Below, one piece after another: positions 22,515 to 32,184 of a DNA stretch of 64,000 bases. The stretch spans positions 1 to 64,000 of the forward strand of contig NZ_WWCU01000003.1 of the NCBI RefSeq assembly GCF_009857595.1. Direction: 5' to 3'. This stretch comes from Pseudoduganella aquatica. Its GTDB lineage: Bacteria; Pseudomonadota; Gammaproteobacteria; Burkholderiales; Burkholderiaceae_D. The notes beneath the pieces were generated by a model. It was not told the origin of the DNA and did no database searches. It saw only the letters and a list, made by a program, of their open reading frames with translations. The stretch's first letter is position 1. Each line of letters begins with the position of its first letter. The position numbers and the translations under genes are program-made.

Positions 22515-24029
22515 TCAGCGGGCACGGAAGAAGTCGCGCGCGGCGCGCAGGCAGAACGGCGCCACCAGTCCGGCATGGTAGGCGTCGCGCACGGCGGCGT
22601 CGCCGGAGCCGCCGCTGATGGCGGCATTGGCCCGCACTGCGGTCTTGGCGGCGAGGAAGCCCAGTTTGGGCTGGGAATAGTCGTCGCCGAACAGCGAGGG
22701 CGTGGAATCGACGTTAACCACGTGCAGCGTGCCGCCCGGATTTTTGGCGCGGAAATAGTCGGCCGCCGCGTTGGTGTTGTAGTAGGGAACCAGCGGATCG
22801 GCGTCGCCGCCACACAACAGTAGCGGCGCGGCCGGGGCGTAGCTGCGCAGATCGTTTTTTTTCAGCCACAGCCGCAGCGCATGCGCCGGCGTGCAGGCCA
22901 GCGGATCGCTGCCGGCCACGTCGCAGGGACGCAACTGCATGTCGGCGGTATAGCCGTCGCGGTAGCTGGTGCGTATCAGGTTGCCGTCGTTGAAGAATTC
23001 CTTGCTGCCGGCCGCCTGCGGAACCGAGTTCCAGGCGAACAGCGCGCTGGCGGGCAGCTTGCCCAGGCTGGCCAGTTCGCCCAGCCCAACCGTGCCCGGC
23101 AGCAGGTTTTCTATGCCGCCGGCGTAGCGCGTTTCGTAGATGTCGCCGGGGCTGGCGTACAGCGCCGCGCCGGCGTGCTGGCCGGCGTTGACCAGCATGG
23201 GCACGAAGGCGGTGGCGCCCAAGGTGGGTGCGCCGCCGAAGATGGCGTCGCCGAATTTGAGCAGCGCGTAGGGACCGGACAGGCCGGCCGCCGCCGTCAC
23301 GCTGAACTCGGCGGCGTGGCGGGTCTGCATGGCGCGCTGGGTGGCCAGCGCCACGTAGCCGCCCTGCGAATAGCCTGTGACGTAGAGCTTGGCCGAGGCG
23401 CTGGCGCCAAGCTGGCTGAACACGGCGCGCGCGGCGCGCAGGCCGTCCACCATGTCGGCCGACTGCTGCTCGCCGTCCAGGTAGGCGTGGTAGGCCAGCG
23501 TGGAGCCGGCGTAGCCCGCGTAGTTGGGCGCGACCACGATAAAGCCCTGGGCCGCGAAGATGGCGGCGATCAGGCGCGCTTCGGTGCCGTCGAGCTTGCT
23601 CATATCGTAGGACTTCAGCGGCGAGGTGCCGTGCGCGTACAGCAGCACCGGGCGCGGGCCGCTGCACGCCGGGTCGGCGCCGGAGGGCAGCATGACGGCG
23701 GTGCTGGCTTCGGTGTCTTCGCCGGCCGAGCCTATGGTGTGATAGCGCACGGTGTGTACGCCGACGGCGCACACGGGCGTACTGGTGATGGCGCTGGTGC
23801 CGCTTTGCGCGCTGTCGAGCAATTGCTTGAGGGCTTGCGGCTCGTAGGCGGCGACGGCGGCCGGGCCGCCCACCAGGTTGCCGCGCAGCGAAGGCGCCGG
23901 CGGGGGTGCGATCACCACCGGACTGGTGCTGCCGGGCGCCGTTACGCCGCCATTGCCGGCGCTGCCGCCGCCGCAACCGGCGGCCAGAACCGCCAGTACT
24001 AAAGAGATGATAACTTTCTGGTAAAACAT
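22515..24029 (-). CDS. Alpha/beta-hydrolase lipoprotein, secretory-lipase-like
   Basis: 504 residues. VLAAGC gives a lipobox Cys at 19, then a Gly/Pro-rich tether to about 50. The hydrolase domain has RPVLLYAHGT (oxyanion strand), GFIVVAPNYAGY and the nucleophile elbow TGYSQGGYVA (S221). A late CGGDADPLVPYYNT segment carries the probable acid. The layout matches secretory lipases/esterases (LIP family). The next gene is a paralogue with the same motif order. The pair and the GDSL lipoprotein form a secreted-esterase cluster. Substrates cannot be named from sequence. Confidence 0.85.
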   Translation of the reverse strand: MFYQKVIISLVLAVLAAGCGGGSAGNGGVTAPGSTSPVVIAPPPAPSLRGNLVGGPAAVAAYEPQALKQLLDSAQSGTSAITSTPVCAVGVHTVRYHTIGSAGEDTEASTAVMLPSGADPACSGPRPVLLYAHGTSPLKSYDMSKLDGTEARLIAAIFAAQGFIVVAPNYAGYAGSTLAYHAYLDGEQQSADMVDGLRAARAVFSQLGASASAKLYVTGYSQGGYVALATQRAMQTRHAAEFSVTAAAGLSGPYALLKFGDAIFGGAPTLGATAFVPMLVNAGQHAGAALYASPGDIYETRYAGGIENLLPGTVGLGELASLGKLPASALFAWNSVPQAAGSKEFFNDGNLIRTSYRDGYTADMQLRPCDVAGSDPLACTPAHALRLWLKKNDLRSYAPAAPLLLCGGDADPLVPYYNTNAAADYFRAKNPGGTLHVVNVDSTPSLFGDDYSQPKLGFLAAKTAVRANAAISGGSGDAAVRDAYHAGLVAPFCLRAARDFFRAR

Positions 24030-24070
24030 CTGAACTCCGCTGATTCCGCCGTCAAATCAGCATAGCAGGT

Positions 24071-25558
24071 TCAGGGTATTGAAGACTGGAAAAAGCTGCG
24101 GGCGGCCATCAGGCAGTACTGCGCAGCGAGCCGGCTGTGGTAGCGATCGGACACTGCCTTGACAGCATCGCTACCCTTTTTGACAGCATCGGCCCGCATC
24201 GTGTCGCGTTCGTGCGCGAAAGCTTGCTTGAACGGCAAATACGCGTCGTCCGGCTGCGGGCTTTCCAGGTCGACCAGCACCGGCGCTGCGCCGTGGGCCT
24301 TGAAGTAGGCATAGGTGGCGGTGGCGTTGGAGAACGGCACCACCGGGTCCTGCGCGCCGCCGCACAGCATCAGCGGCGACGTGGGCGTGTAGTTGCGCAG
24401 GTCGTTCTTGCGCATCCATTTGCGCAGCGTGTGCTGCGGCGCGCACGCCAGCGGCTGGGCCGGGTCCAGCTCGCAGGGGTTGCTGGCCATGTCCTGCAGG
24501 TAGGCGTTGCGGTAGCTGGTGCGCACCAGGTTGCGGTCGGCAAAGAAGGCGGAGGCGTCGGCCGCCTGCGGCTGCGAGTCGCGCGCGAACAGCGCGCCCT
24601 TGGGCAGCTTGCCTTTGCTGACCAGGTCGTCCAGCCGCACCTTGTTGGGCAGCAGGCTTTCTATGCCGCTGGCGTAGCGCGCTTCGTACAGGTCTTCCGG
24701 CGCGCTGTACAGGGCGGCGCCGGCGCGCTGGCCGGAAGTGGTGAGCAGGGGCAGATAGGAGGTGACGCCGGTGTTGGGGCGGCCGCTGAAGATGTCGTCG
24801 GCCATGTGGGCCAGCGCGTAGGGGCCGGACAGCGCGGCCGTGGCGGTCACGCTGAATTCGCCGCTGTGCTGCTGCTGGATGGCGCGCTGCGTGGCCAGCG
24901 CCACGAAGCCGCCCTGCGAGTAGCCGGTGAGGAAGAGCTGCGGCGCGGCCTGCGCGCCCAGCATGGCGTAGGCGATGCGCGCGGCGCGCAGCGCGTCCAC
25001 CATGTCGCTGGCTTGCTGGTCGGCGTTCAGGTAGGGGTGGTAGGGCAGGCTGGAACTGCCGTAGCCCGCGTAGTCGGGCGCCACCACGATGTAGCCCTGG
25101 GCGGCGAACATGGAGGCGATCAGGCGCGCTTCGCCGTTCAGGCGGGCCATGCTGAAGGTTTTGTCGAGCACGGTGCCGTGGGCGTACAGCAGCACCGGTC
25201 GGGGGCCGCTGCATTGCGCGCCGGGGCCGGAGGGGAGCATGATGACGGCGCCGGCGTCGGCCGGCTCGCCCTGCCCGCCCACGGTCTGGTAGCGCAGGCT
25301 GTGGATGGCGATGGCGCAGCGCGGCTCGCCGGTGACGGCCAGCAGGCCGTCGCGCCGTTTCAGCAGGCTGCGCAGCAGCGCTGGTTCGAGCTTGTCGACC
25401 ACTTCGCTGATGATGTCGATGGGGACGGGGGTGGGGCCAGCGAGCAGCGCGCCGCGCGGGGGCAAGCCGGGCTCGGCCAAGGCCAAGGCCGGGGTTAAAG
25501 TCAAGGCCGAGGCCAGCGCGAACGCCAGCGTCAGCCAGGCATACAAGGTTCGGGTCAT
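24071..25558 (-). CDS. Secreted alpha/beta-hydrolase, paralogue of the adjacent lipase-like gene
   Basis: 495 residues. The N-terminus is an ordinary signal peptide (to about ALALAEP, residue 30) without a lipobox, so this copy should be periplasmic or secreted. RPVLLYAHGTV, GYIVVAPDYAGYGSS, TGYSQGGFVALATQRA (S214) and LCGGAQDPVVPFSNAT match the neighbouring lipoprotein segment by segment. A tandem duplication followed by divergence of the targeting signal is the simplest explanation. The gap between the two genes is 41 bp, so they are probably cotranscribed. Confidence 0.85.
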   Translation of the reverse strand: MTRTLYAWLTLAFALASALTLTPALALAEPGLPPRGALLAGPTPVPIDIISEVVDKLEPALLRSLLKRRDGLLAVTGEPRCAIAIHSLRYQTVGGQGEPADAGAVIMLPSGPGAQCSGPRPVLLYAHGTVLDKTFSMARLNGEARLIASMFAAQGYIVVAPDYAGYGSSSLPYHPYLNADQQASDMVDALRAARIAYAMLGAQAAPQLFLTGYSQGGFVALATQRAIQQQHSGEFSVTATAALSGPYALAHMADDIFSGRPNTGVTSYLPLLTTSGQRAGAALYSAPEDLYEARYASGIESLLPNKVRLDDLVSKGKLPKGALFARDSQPQAADASAFFADRNLVRTSYRNAYLQDMASNPCELDPAQPLACAPQHTLRKWMRKNDLRNYTPTSPLMLCGGAQDPVVPFSNATATYAYFKAHGAAPVLVDLESPQPDDAYLPFKQAFAHERDTMRADAVKKGSDAVKAVSDRYHSRLAAQYCLMAARSFFQSSIP

Positions 25559-25610
25559 GGCGACCTCCTCTACCCCTTATGCGCGCCGGAGCAGCTCCGG
25601 CGTGGTTCCG

Positions 25611-26762
25611 TCAGGATTGCAGGAACGTCTCAACAATACCAGAAGAACCGAATGCTGCGCGCCGTAATCGATCGTTGACGCCAAGCCACGCGTCGTGCTG
25701 TGGCGGGGTTTCCACGAGGATGAGTTCGGCGCCGGTCTGGTCCATCGCGCGCAGCGCGGCGTACAGGCCGAAGGCGTAGCCGGCGGCGTCGGACGGCATG
25801 TGCTGGTGCGCTCCCGCCTTGGCCTGGGGCAAGGCCGAGTAGTGGATGACGGCGGCTTTGCGGCCCTTGGCGGCCAGCCTGGCCAGCGTGTCCGCCAGCG
25901 CGGCGCCGTCGCACAGGGCGACCGGGGCTTTGGGCGCGTAGTGCGATTCCAGCGTGCCGGAGGCGCGCGGGGCGGTCTGGTCCGGCAGGTTGGGCATGGC
26001 GCCGATGACGTCGGCAATGTCCTGCGCGCCGATGTGGCCGGGGCGCAGCAGCACCGGGCCGTGCGTGGCCAGGCGCGACAGGTCGAGGATGGTCGATTCG
26101 ATGCCGACCTGGCTGGAGCCGCCGTCGAGCACGGCCAGGCGCAACGCGGCGGCAGCCTGAGCGGAGCCTGCGCCAGCGGCGCCAGTCTCGGCCTCGGCCG
26201 GATCAGCCATGCGCGCGGTGATGGCGGCGGCATAGGCGTGGGCGGCGGCTTCGGCCGCTTCCGCCTCGTCCAGCACCATGGCGCCGAACTCGTCGCGCAC
26301 GTGCTGCGCGGTGGTCGGGCTGACGTTTCCGAACTTGTTGGCCGACGGCGCCGCCACCCCGCCCTTGCCGCCCTTGAAGGCGCTCAGCAAGGCGATGGCA
26401 ACCGGGTGCGACGGGCAGCGCATGCCCACCGTGTCCTGGCCGCCGGAGACGGCGTCGGGAATGTGGGCGTTGCGCTTGAGTATCATGGTCAGCGGGCCGG
26501 GCCAGAAGGCCTCGGCCAGCTTGTAGGCTTCGGCCGGGATGTCGCTGCACCAGTAGCCGATGTCGGCGCCCGGTGCGATATGCACGATGACGGGATGGTC
26601 CTGCGGCCGGCCCTTGGCGGCGTAGATGGCCGCCACGGCCTGCGGGTTTTCGGCGTCCGCCCCCAGGCCGTACACGGTCTCGGTGGGGAAAGCCACCAGC
26701 TTGCCCGCCTCCAGCAGCACGGCGGCCGCGCGGATGGCGGCCTGGCCGGGAACGGCGTCCAT
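25611..26762 (-). CDS. tsaC: Threonylcarbamoyl-AMP synthase, Sua5 type
   Basis: 383 residues. The enzyme makes threonylcarbamoyl-AMP from Thr, bicarbonate and ATP for tRNA t6A37. The YrdC domain (about 1-230) has KLVAFPTETVYGLGADA, KGRPQDHPVIVHI and GGVAAPSANKFG-SPT. The C-terminal Sua5 domain follows after RASGTLESHYAPKAP. An Ala-rich stretch of about 35 residues (near 165-200) is inserted in the YrdC part. ATG at 26760-26762 is 8 bases after the purK stop; an in-frame GTG overlapping that stop is an alternative. It ends the purC-E-K transcript. Confidence 0.92.
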   Translation of the reverse strand: MDAVPGQAAIRAAAVLLEAGKLVAFPTETVYGLGADAENPQAVAAIYAAKGRPQDHPVIVHIAPGADIGYWCSDIPAEAYKLAEAFWPGPLTMILKRNAHIPDAVSGGQDTVGMRCPSHPVAIALLSAFKGGKGGVAAPSANKFGNVSPTTAQHVRDEFGAMVLDEAEAAEAAAHAYAAAITARMADPAEAETGAAGAGSAQAAAALRLAVLDGGSSQVGIESTILDLSRLATHGPVLLRPGHIGAQDIADVIGAMPNLPDQTAPRASGTLESHYAPKAPVALCDGAALADTLARLAAKGRKAAVIHYSALPQAKAGAHQHMPSDAAGYAFGLYAALRAMDQTGAELILVETPPQHDAWLGVNDRLRRAAFGSSGIVETFLQS

Positions 26763-26770
26763 GCTGCCGC

Positions 26771-27976
26771 TCACGGCGCGATGCCCAGGATGGCGCAGGC
26801 GGCGTTCAGCTGCTGCTGCGCTTCCGCCAGCGTGGGCGCGACGAAGGTCAGGTGGCCCATCTTGCGCGCGCGGCGCGGGTCGTCCTTGCCGTACAGGTGC
26901 AGATTGGCGCCCGGCAGCGCCAGCACCTGGTCCCAGGCCGGTTCGCGCGTGGCGTCGGTCTCGTCGCTGAACCACACGTCGCCCAGGATGTTGAGCATGA
27001 CGGCAGGCGAATGCTGGCGCACGTCGCCCAGCGGCAGGCGCGCCATGGCGCGCACCTGCTGCGCGAACTGGCTGGTGACGCAGGCGTCCATGGTGTAGTG
27101 CCCGCTGTTGTGCGGACGCGGCGCCATTTCATTGACCACCAGCGAACCGTCTTTCAGCACGAAGAACTCGATGCACAGCACGCCCACATAGCCCAGCTCG
27201 GCCACGATGGCCTGCGCCGCCGCCTGCGCCTTCTTCGCGCAGTCGTCCGACACATTGGGGCCGGGCACGGTGGTGGTGAACAGGATGCCGTCGCGGTGCA
27301 CGTTCTCGGCGATCGGGTAGACCACCGACTGGCCGTCCGCGCCGCGCGCGGTCAGCACCGACACCTCATAGGCCAGCGGCAGCATCTTCTCCAGCAGACA
27401 GGCCACCTGGCCCATGCTGTCGAAGGCGGCGCGCACGTCCTCGCGGGAGCGCACGCGCACCTGGCCCTTGCCGTCGTAGCCCATGCGCACGGTTTTCAGG
27501 ATGCCGGGCAGCAGCTCGTCGCCGATGGCGTCGATATCCGCTTGCGAGGCGATCACCTTGTGCGGCGCGGGCTGCACGCCGGACTTGGCGGCGCAGCCGA
27601 CAAAAAAGCTTTTCTCGGCGATGCGGTCCTGCGCCACCGACACGCCATGCGCGTCCGGCGCCACGAACACGTGCTGCGACAGCCGGGACAGGCTGTCGGC
27701 GGGCACGTTCTCAAACTCGGTGGTGACGGCGAAGCACTGCGCCGCCAGCACATCCAGGCCCTGGCCGTCGCTGTAGCCGGCGTTGATGAGACGCTGTGCG
27801 ACCTGCCCTGCCGGGCAATCGTCGGACGGCTCCAGCACGGCCACCTGGTAGCCCATGCTTTGCGCGGCTTGCGCGAACATGCGGCCCAGCTGGCCGCCGC
27901 CCATCACGCCCAGCCAGGCTTGCGGATTGGCGCTGGGCAGGAAGGGCGTAAATTGCTGCGGTGAAGATTTACTCAT
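26771..27976 (-). CDS. purK: 5-(carboxyamino)imidazole ribonucleotide synthase
   Basis: 401 residues, ATP-grasp enzyme. PurK carboxylates AIR to N5-CAIR with ATP and bicarbonate in purine synthesis. [19 protein letters not shown] is the N-terminal Rossmann segment, [10 protein letters not shown] belongs to the ATP-grasp lid, and [17 protein letters not shown] carries metal and substrate ligands. ATG at 27974-27976 overlaps the purE stop (ATGAGTAA). A TTG two codons upstream is possible but less likely. purE supplies the next step. Confidence 0.96.
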   Translation of the reverse strand: MSKSSPQQFTPFLPSANPQAWLGVMGGGQLGRMFAQAAQSMGYQVAVLEPSDDCPAGQVAQRLINAGYSDGQGLDVLAAQCFAVTTEFENVPADSLSRLSQHVFVAPDAHGVSVAQDRIAEKSFFVGCAAKSGVQPAPHKVIASQADIDAIGDELLPGILKTVRMGYDGKGQVRVRSREDVRAAFDSMGQVACLLEKMLPLAYEVSVLTARGADGQSVVYPIAENVHRDGILFTTTVPGPNVSDDCAKKAQAAAQAIVAELGYVGVLCIEFFVLKDGSLVVNEMAPRPHNSGHYTMDACVTSQFAQQVRAMARLPLGDVRQHSPAVMLNILGDVWFSDETDATREPAWDQVLALPGANLHLYGKDDPRRARKMGHLTFVAPTLAEAQQQLNAACAILGIAP

Positions 27977-28475
27977 TTTCAAGCGGTAAAGTCATGGCCT
28001 TGGCGGCTGCGGTTTGCGTGGCGCGGAAGGCTTCCAGCTGTTCAGCCATAGCGTCGTCGGTGCCGGCGATGATGGCCACGGCCGTCAGCGCGGCGTTGGC
28101 GGCGCCCGCTTCGCCGATGGCGAAGGTGGACACCGGCACGCCCTTGGGCATCTGCACGATGGACAGCAGCGAGTCTTCGCCGCGCAGGTATTTGGACGGC
28201 ACGGGCACGCCCAGCACCGGCACGATGGTCATCGCGGCCACCATGCCAGGCAGGTGGGCCGCGCCGCCGGCGCCGGCGATGATGGCGCGCAGGCCGCGCG
28301 CGCGGGCGCTCCTGGCGTAGGCGTACATCTCGTCGGGCATGCGGTGCGCGGAAATGACTTGCGCTTCAAACGGCACGTTGAACTGCTTGAGGATGGCAAC
28401 CGCGTTCTGCATCACGTCCCAGTCCGAAGACGAGCCCATGATGACGCCGACCAGGGGTTTGTTCTGATCGGCCAT
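27969..28475 (-). CDS. purE: N5-carboxyaminoimidazole ribonucleotide mutase
   Basis: 168 residues. PurE converts the PurK product N5-CAIR to [33 protein letters not shown] and [17 protein letters not shown] are the classic class I PurE motifs, including the catalytic His in SAHR. The gene starts 2 bases after purC and overlaps purK by 8 bases, so the three are translationally coupled. Confidence 0.97.
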   Translation of the reverse strand: MADQNKPLVGVIMGSSSDWDVMQNAVAILKQFNVPFEAQVISAHRMPDEMYAYARSARARGLRAIIAGAGGAAHLPGMVAAMTIVPVLGVPVPSKYLRGEDSLLSIVQMPKGVPVSTFAIGEAGAANAALTAVAIIAGTDDAMAEQLEAFRATQTAAAKAMTLPLENE

Positions 28476-28477
28476 GC

Positions 28478-29371
28478 TTATACCTTCAGCTTCTCGCCGG
28501 TCAGGCGTTCAATGGCTTCGAAGTACTTGGCTTGGGTCTTGTTGATCACGTCCGCCGGCAGCGCAGGCGCCGGTGCGGTTTTGCCCCAGGTCAGGGTTTC
28601 CAGGTAGTCGCGCACGAACTGCTTGTCGAACGACGGCGGCGACATGCCGGGCTGGTAGGAGTCCGCTGGCCAGAAGCGCGACGAGTCGGCGGTCAGCACT
28701 TCGTCCATCAGGTGCATGACGCCGTTTTCGTCCAGGCCGAACTCGAACTTGGTGTCGGCGATGATGATGCCCTTGGTGGCGGCGTATTCGGCCGCGGCCT
28801 TGTACAGCGCGATGCTGACGTCGCGCATCTTGGCGGCCAGTTCGGCGCCGATGCGGCCTTCCATGTCGGCAAAGCTGATGTTCTCGTCGTGCTCGCCCAG
28901 GTCGGCCTTGGCGGCCGGGGTGAACAGCGGCTCAGGCAGTTTCTCGGCCTGCTTCAGGCCTGCCGGCAGCTGGATGCCGCAGATGCTGCCGGTGTCCTGG
29001 TAGTCCTTCCAGCCCGAACCGATGATGTAGCCGCGCACCACCGCTTCCACCATGATGGGCTTGAGGCGCTTGGCCACCACGGCGCGGCCTTTGACCTGCT
29101 CCACCTCATCGGCGGCCACCACGGACTCGGGCGCAACGCCGGTCAGGTGGTTAGGCACGATGTGGCCCAGTTTCTCGAACCAGAAGTCGCTCATCTGGTT
29201 CAGGACCATGCCCTTGCCGGGGATCGGTTCGTTCATGACGACGTCGAAGGCCGACAGGCGGTCGGTGGTGACGATCAAGATCTTGTCGTCGCCGACAGCG
29301 TAGTTATCGCGGACTTTGCCGTGGCCGAGCAGTGGCAGGGACTTGATGGAGGATTGGTAAAGGCTGTTCAT
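28478..29371 (-). CDS. purC: Phosphoribosylaminoimidazole-succinocarboxamide synthase
   Basis: 297 residues. PurC joins aspartate to CAIR with ATP to form [19 protein letters not shown] is the ATP loop, [24 protein letters not shown] follows, and the C-terminal half has [15 protein letters not shown] and [13 protein letters not shown]. The frame extends 27 codons upstream, but conservation starts at ATG 29369-29371. The sequence before it is pyrimidine-rich with no clear ribosome site. It is the first gene of purC-E-K-tsaC, directly after the fba terminator. Confidence 0.97.
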   Translation of the reverse strand: MNSLYQSSIKSLPLLGHGKVRDNYAVGDDKILIVTTDRLSAFDVVMNEPIPGKGMVLNQMSDFWFEKLGHIVPNHLTGVAPESVVAADEVEQVKGRAVVAKRLKPIMVEAVVRGYIIGSGWKDYQDTGSICGIQLPAGLKQAEKLPEPLFTPAAKADLGEHDENISFADMEGRIGAELAAKMRDVSIALYKAAAEYAATKGIIIADTKFEFGLDENGVMHLMDEVLTADSSRFWPADSYQPGMSPPSFDKQFVRDYLETLTWGKTAPAPALPADVINKTQAKYFEAIERLTGEKLKV

Positions 29372-29423
29372 AGCGGGGGGAGAGGAAAGATAACGCAAAG
29401 ATAAAGCGAAACCGGCGCGCCGG

Positions 29424-29452
29424 GGAGTATCCCTTGGGTGCCCGCCGGTCAA
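29424..29452 (-). promoter_or_regulatory. Possible sigma-70 promoter for purC
   Basis: On the minus strand TTGACC (29452-29447) is followed after 17 bases by TACTCC (29429-29424), about 50 bases before purC. The -35 is strong and the -10 weak. It begins within the T-tract of the fba terminator, so an independent purC start is plausible. Confidence 0.28.
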
Positions 29453-29483
29453 GAAAATCGGGCCGAGACATCAGCTCGGCCCG
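29450..29483 (-). terminator. Rho-independent terminator after fba
   Basis: Minus-strand CGGGCCGAG (29483-29475) pairs with CTCGGCCCG (29467-29459) around 7 bases, followed by ATTTTCTT. It begins 15 bases after the fba stop and separates glycolytic from purine genes. Confidence 0.85.
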
Positions 29484-29497
29484 TTCCAGACAGAATT

Positions 29498-30562
29498 TTA
29501 CTTCACAATCTGCGCCAGGGCGCCGGCCTTGTAACGCTCGGCCATTTTGTCCAGCGCCAGCGGCTTGATCTTGCCGGCCTGGCCTTCGCAGCCGAACGCC
29601 AGGAAGCGCGCGCGCACCACTTCTTCCGCAGCGGCGCGGGCCGGCTTGAGGAAGTCGCGCGGGTCGAACTTGGATGGGTTCTCGAACATGTACTTGCGCA
29701 CGGCGGCGGTCATGGCCAGGCGGATGTCGGTGTCGATGTTGATCTTGCGCACGCCGTGACGGATGCCTTCCTGGATTTCTTCGACCGGCACGCCGTAGGT
29801 TTCCTTCATGTCGCCGCCGAATTCGCGGATGATGGCCAGCAGTTCCTGCGGCACCGACGAGGAACCGTGCATCACCAGGTGGGTGTTCGGGATGCGGGCG
29901 TGGATTTCCTTGATGCGGTCGATCGCCAGGATGTCGCCGGTCGGCTTGCGGGTGAACTTGTAGGCGCCGTGCGAGGTGCCGATGGCGATGGCCAGCGCGT
30001 CGCACTGGGTGCGCTGCACGAAGTCGGCGGCCTGGGCCACGTCGGTCAGCAGCATTTCGCGGGTCATGGTGCCTTCGGCGCCGTGGCCGTCTTCCTTGTC
30101 GCCCTTCATGGTTTCCAGCGAACCGAGCACGCCCAGTTCGGCTTCCACCGTCACGCCGATGGCGTGCGAGAACTTCACCACTTCTTTCGATACTTCGACG
30201 TTGTACTCGTAGGACGCGACGGATTTGCCGTCCGCTTCCAGCGAGCCGTCCATCATCACCGAGGTGAAGCCGGAGCGGATGGCGGCCATGCAGACCGCCG
30301 GCGACTGGCCGTGGTCCTGGTGCATGACGACCGGGATGTGCGGGTAGGCTTCGACGGCGGCGTCGATCAGGTGGCGCAGGAAGGCTTCGCCTGCGTATTT
30401 GCGGGCGCCGGCCGACGCTTGCATGATGACCGGGCTGTTCAGGGCATCGGCGGCGGCCATGATGGCCTGCACCTGCTCCAGGTTGTTGACGTTGAAGGCG
30501 GGGATGCCATAGCCGTTTTCGGCGGCATGGTCCAGCAGCTGACGCATGGATACGAGGGACAT
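29498..30562 (-). CDS. fba: Class II fructose-bisphosphate aldolase
   Basis: 354 residues. A zinc enzyme cleaving fructose-1,6-bisphosphate to DHAP and glyceraldehyde-3-phosphate. [11 protein letters not shown] has the catalytic Asp and zinc His, [12 protein letters not shown] is the conserved second motif, and [11 protein letters not shown] plus [10 protein letters not shown] supply further zinc and phosphate ligands. Length and the Calvin-cycle-like subtype agree with betaproteobacterial enzymes. It follows pyk and ends in a clear hairpin terminator. Confidence 0.96.
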   Translation of the reverse strand: MSLVSMRQLLDHAAENGYGIPAFNVNNLEQVQAIMAAADALNSPVIMQASAGARKYAGEAFLRHLIDAAVEAYPHIPVVMHQDHGQSPAVCMAAIRSGFTSVMMDGSLEADGKSVASYEYNVEVSKEVVKFSHAIGVTVEAELGVLGSLETMKGDKEDGHGAEGTMTREMLLTDVAQAADFVQRTQCDALAIAIGTSHGAYKFTRKPTGDILAIDRIKEIHARIPNTHLVMHGSSSVPQELLAIIREFGGDMKETYGVPVEEIQEGIRHGVRKINIDTDIRLAMTAAVRKYMFENPSKFDPRDFLKPARAAAEEVVRARFLAFGCEGQAGKIKPLALDKMAERYKAGALAQIVK

Positions 30563-30611
30563 GGTATTACTCCAAACAATAAAAAAATCGGTACGGGAGG
30601 CCGGCGGGTTT

Positions 30612-32060
30612 TCAGGAAAACTCGCCTACCTTCACTATCTTCAATGCATTGGTGCCACCCACCTGGCCCATGGGTTCGCCCCAGGTGACCACGATCATGT
30701 CGCCCTTCTTGACGATGCCGTATTCCACCAGCAGGTCCTCGGCCTGTTTCAGCACCACCGAACTGTCGGCGCCCTGCGCCAGTTCGTAGGCGCGCACATT
30801 GCGGTACAGCGAGGCTTTGCGGGCGGTGGCCACGCTGGGCGTGAGGGCGAAAATCGGCGTGTCGATGCTGTGGCGGCTCATCCACAGGGCGGTGGAGCCG
30901 GACTCGGTCAGCGCCACGATGGCTTTCACGCGCAAATGGTGCGCGGTGAACAGCGCGCCGTAGGCGATGGACTGGTCGATGCGGGTGAAGCGGACGTTGA
31001 GGAAATCGGCGTCCAGTTTGTTGTATTCGGATTGCTCGGCCTCGACGCAGATCGCGGCCATCATTTCCACGGTCTCGATCGGGTATTTGCCGGAGGCCGT
31101 TTCGGCCGAGGTCATGACGGCGTCGGTGCCGTCCAGCACGGCATTCGCCACGTCGGACACTTCGGCGCGGGTCGGCACCGCGTTGACGATCATGGACTCC
31201 ATCATCTGGGTCGCGGTGATGGCCAGCTTGTTCGATTCGCGCGCCATCTTGATCATGCGCTTCTGCAGCGCCGGCACGGCGGCGTTGCCCACTTCCACGG
31301 CCAGGTCGCCGCGCGCCACCATGATGCCGTCGGACGCGTCCAGGATCTCCTGCAGCGCGGGGATCGCTTCGGCGCGCTCGATCTTGGCGATCATCATCGG
31401 CTTGTGGCGGTAAGGTTCGCCGGCGATATTGGCCAGCTGGCGCGCCATCGCCATGTCGGTGGCGTTTTTCGGGAAGGAGATGGCCAGGTAGTCGCACTGG
31501 AAGCTCATCGCGGTCTTGATGTCTTCCATGTCCTTGGCGGTCAGGGCCGGCGCGGTCAGGCCGCCGCCCTGGCGGTTGATGCCCTTGTTGTTGGACAGCT
31601 CGCCGCCGATTTTCACGGTGGTGTGGATTTCGCTGCCCGCGATGCGGTCCACGATCAGCACGATCAGGCCGTCGTTCAGCAGCAGCACGTCGCCGGAGCG
31701 CACGTCGGTCGGCAGCGACTTGTAGTCCAAGCCCACGCGTTCCTGGTTGCCCAGTTCGCCGTTCTCGCCCCACTTCGCGTCCAGGATGAACTGGTCGCCG
31801 TTGGCCAGTTCGATCTTGCCGTGTTCAAACTTGCCGATGCGGATTTTCGGTCCCTGCATGTCCGCCATGATCGCCACCTCGCGGCCGCACTCGGCGGCGG
31901 CGCGGCGCACCAACGCGGCGCGGTCGATATGGTCCTGCGCCTTGCCGTGCGAGAAGTTCAGGCGCACCACATCCACGCCGGCCCGTATCATTTTGACCAG
32001 GATGCCGAAGTCGGTGGAAGCGGGGCCGATGGTGGCGACGATTTTGGTACCACGGGACAT
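30612..32060 (-). CDS. pyk: Pyruvate kinase
   Basis: 482 residues. It converts phosphoenolpyruvate and ADP to pyruvate and [13 protein letters not shown] opens the protein, [14 protein letters not shown] and [11 protein letters not shown] follow, and [11 protein letters not shown] holds the catalytic Lys region. [12 protein letters not shown] and ATQMMESM are the remaining signatures. The order pgk-pyk-fba is common in Burkholderiales. A paired REP element lies between pgk and pyk and could separate their expression levels. Confidence 0.97.
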   Translation of the reverse strand: MSRGTKIVATIGPASTDFGILVKMIRAGVDVVRLNFSHGKAQDHIDRAALVRRAAAECGREVAIMADMQGPKIRIGKFEHGKIELANGDQFILDAKWGENGELGNQERVGLDYKSLPTDVRSGDVLLLNDGLIVLIVDRIAGSEIHTTVKIGGELSNNKGINRQGGGLTAPALTAKDMEDIKTAMSFQCDYLAISFPKNATDMAMARQLANIAGEPYRHKPMMIAKIERAEAIPALQEILDASDGIMVARGDLAVEVGNAAVPALQKRMIKMARESNKLAITATQMMESMIVNAVPTRAEVSDVANAVLDGTDAVMTSAETASGKYPIETVEMMAAICVEAEQSEYNKLDADFLNVRFTRIDQSIAYGALFTAHHLRVKAIVALTESGSTALWMSRHSIDTPIFALTPSVATARKASLYRNVRAYELAQGADSSVVLKQAEDLLVEYGIVKKGDMIVVTWGEPMGQVGGTNALKIVKVGEFS

Positions 32061-32079
32061 AAGTTTCCTTTGCGGAGTT

Positions 32080-32167
32080 GGCGGGTTACGCGCCTGCGGC
32101 GCTAACCCGCCCTACGAACAAATTAGCAAGTAGGGCGGGTCAGGCGCGCACCGCGCCGTAACCCGCC
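32080..32167. repeat. Paired REP-like element (BIME), copy 2
   Basis: Two head-to-head units. The first is GGCGGGTTACGC...GCTAACCCGCCCTAC (32080-32115), the second GTAGGGCGGGT...GTAACCCGCC (32130-32167). Each can fold into a hairpin and the two can also pair with each other. It lies between pgk and pyk on the same strand, so it may stop transcription in part or protect pgk mRNA. Confidence 0.85.
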
Positions 32168-32184
32168 AAGGAGCCGTCGAGAAC

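Noticed and set aside
30603..30630. Hairpin at the end of pyk (GGCGGGTTTTC/GAAAACTCGCC)
   Set aside because: It resembles the REP core by chance and has no directly following T-tract, so neither a REP copy nor a terminator is supported.
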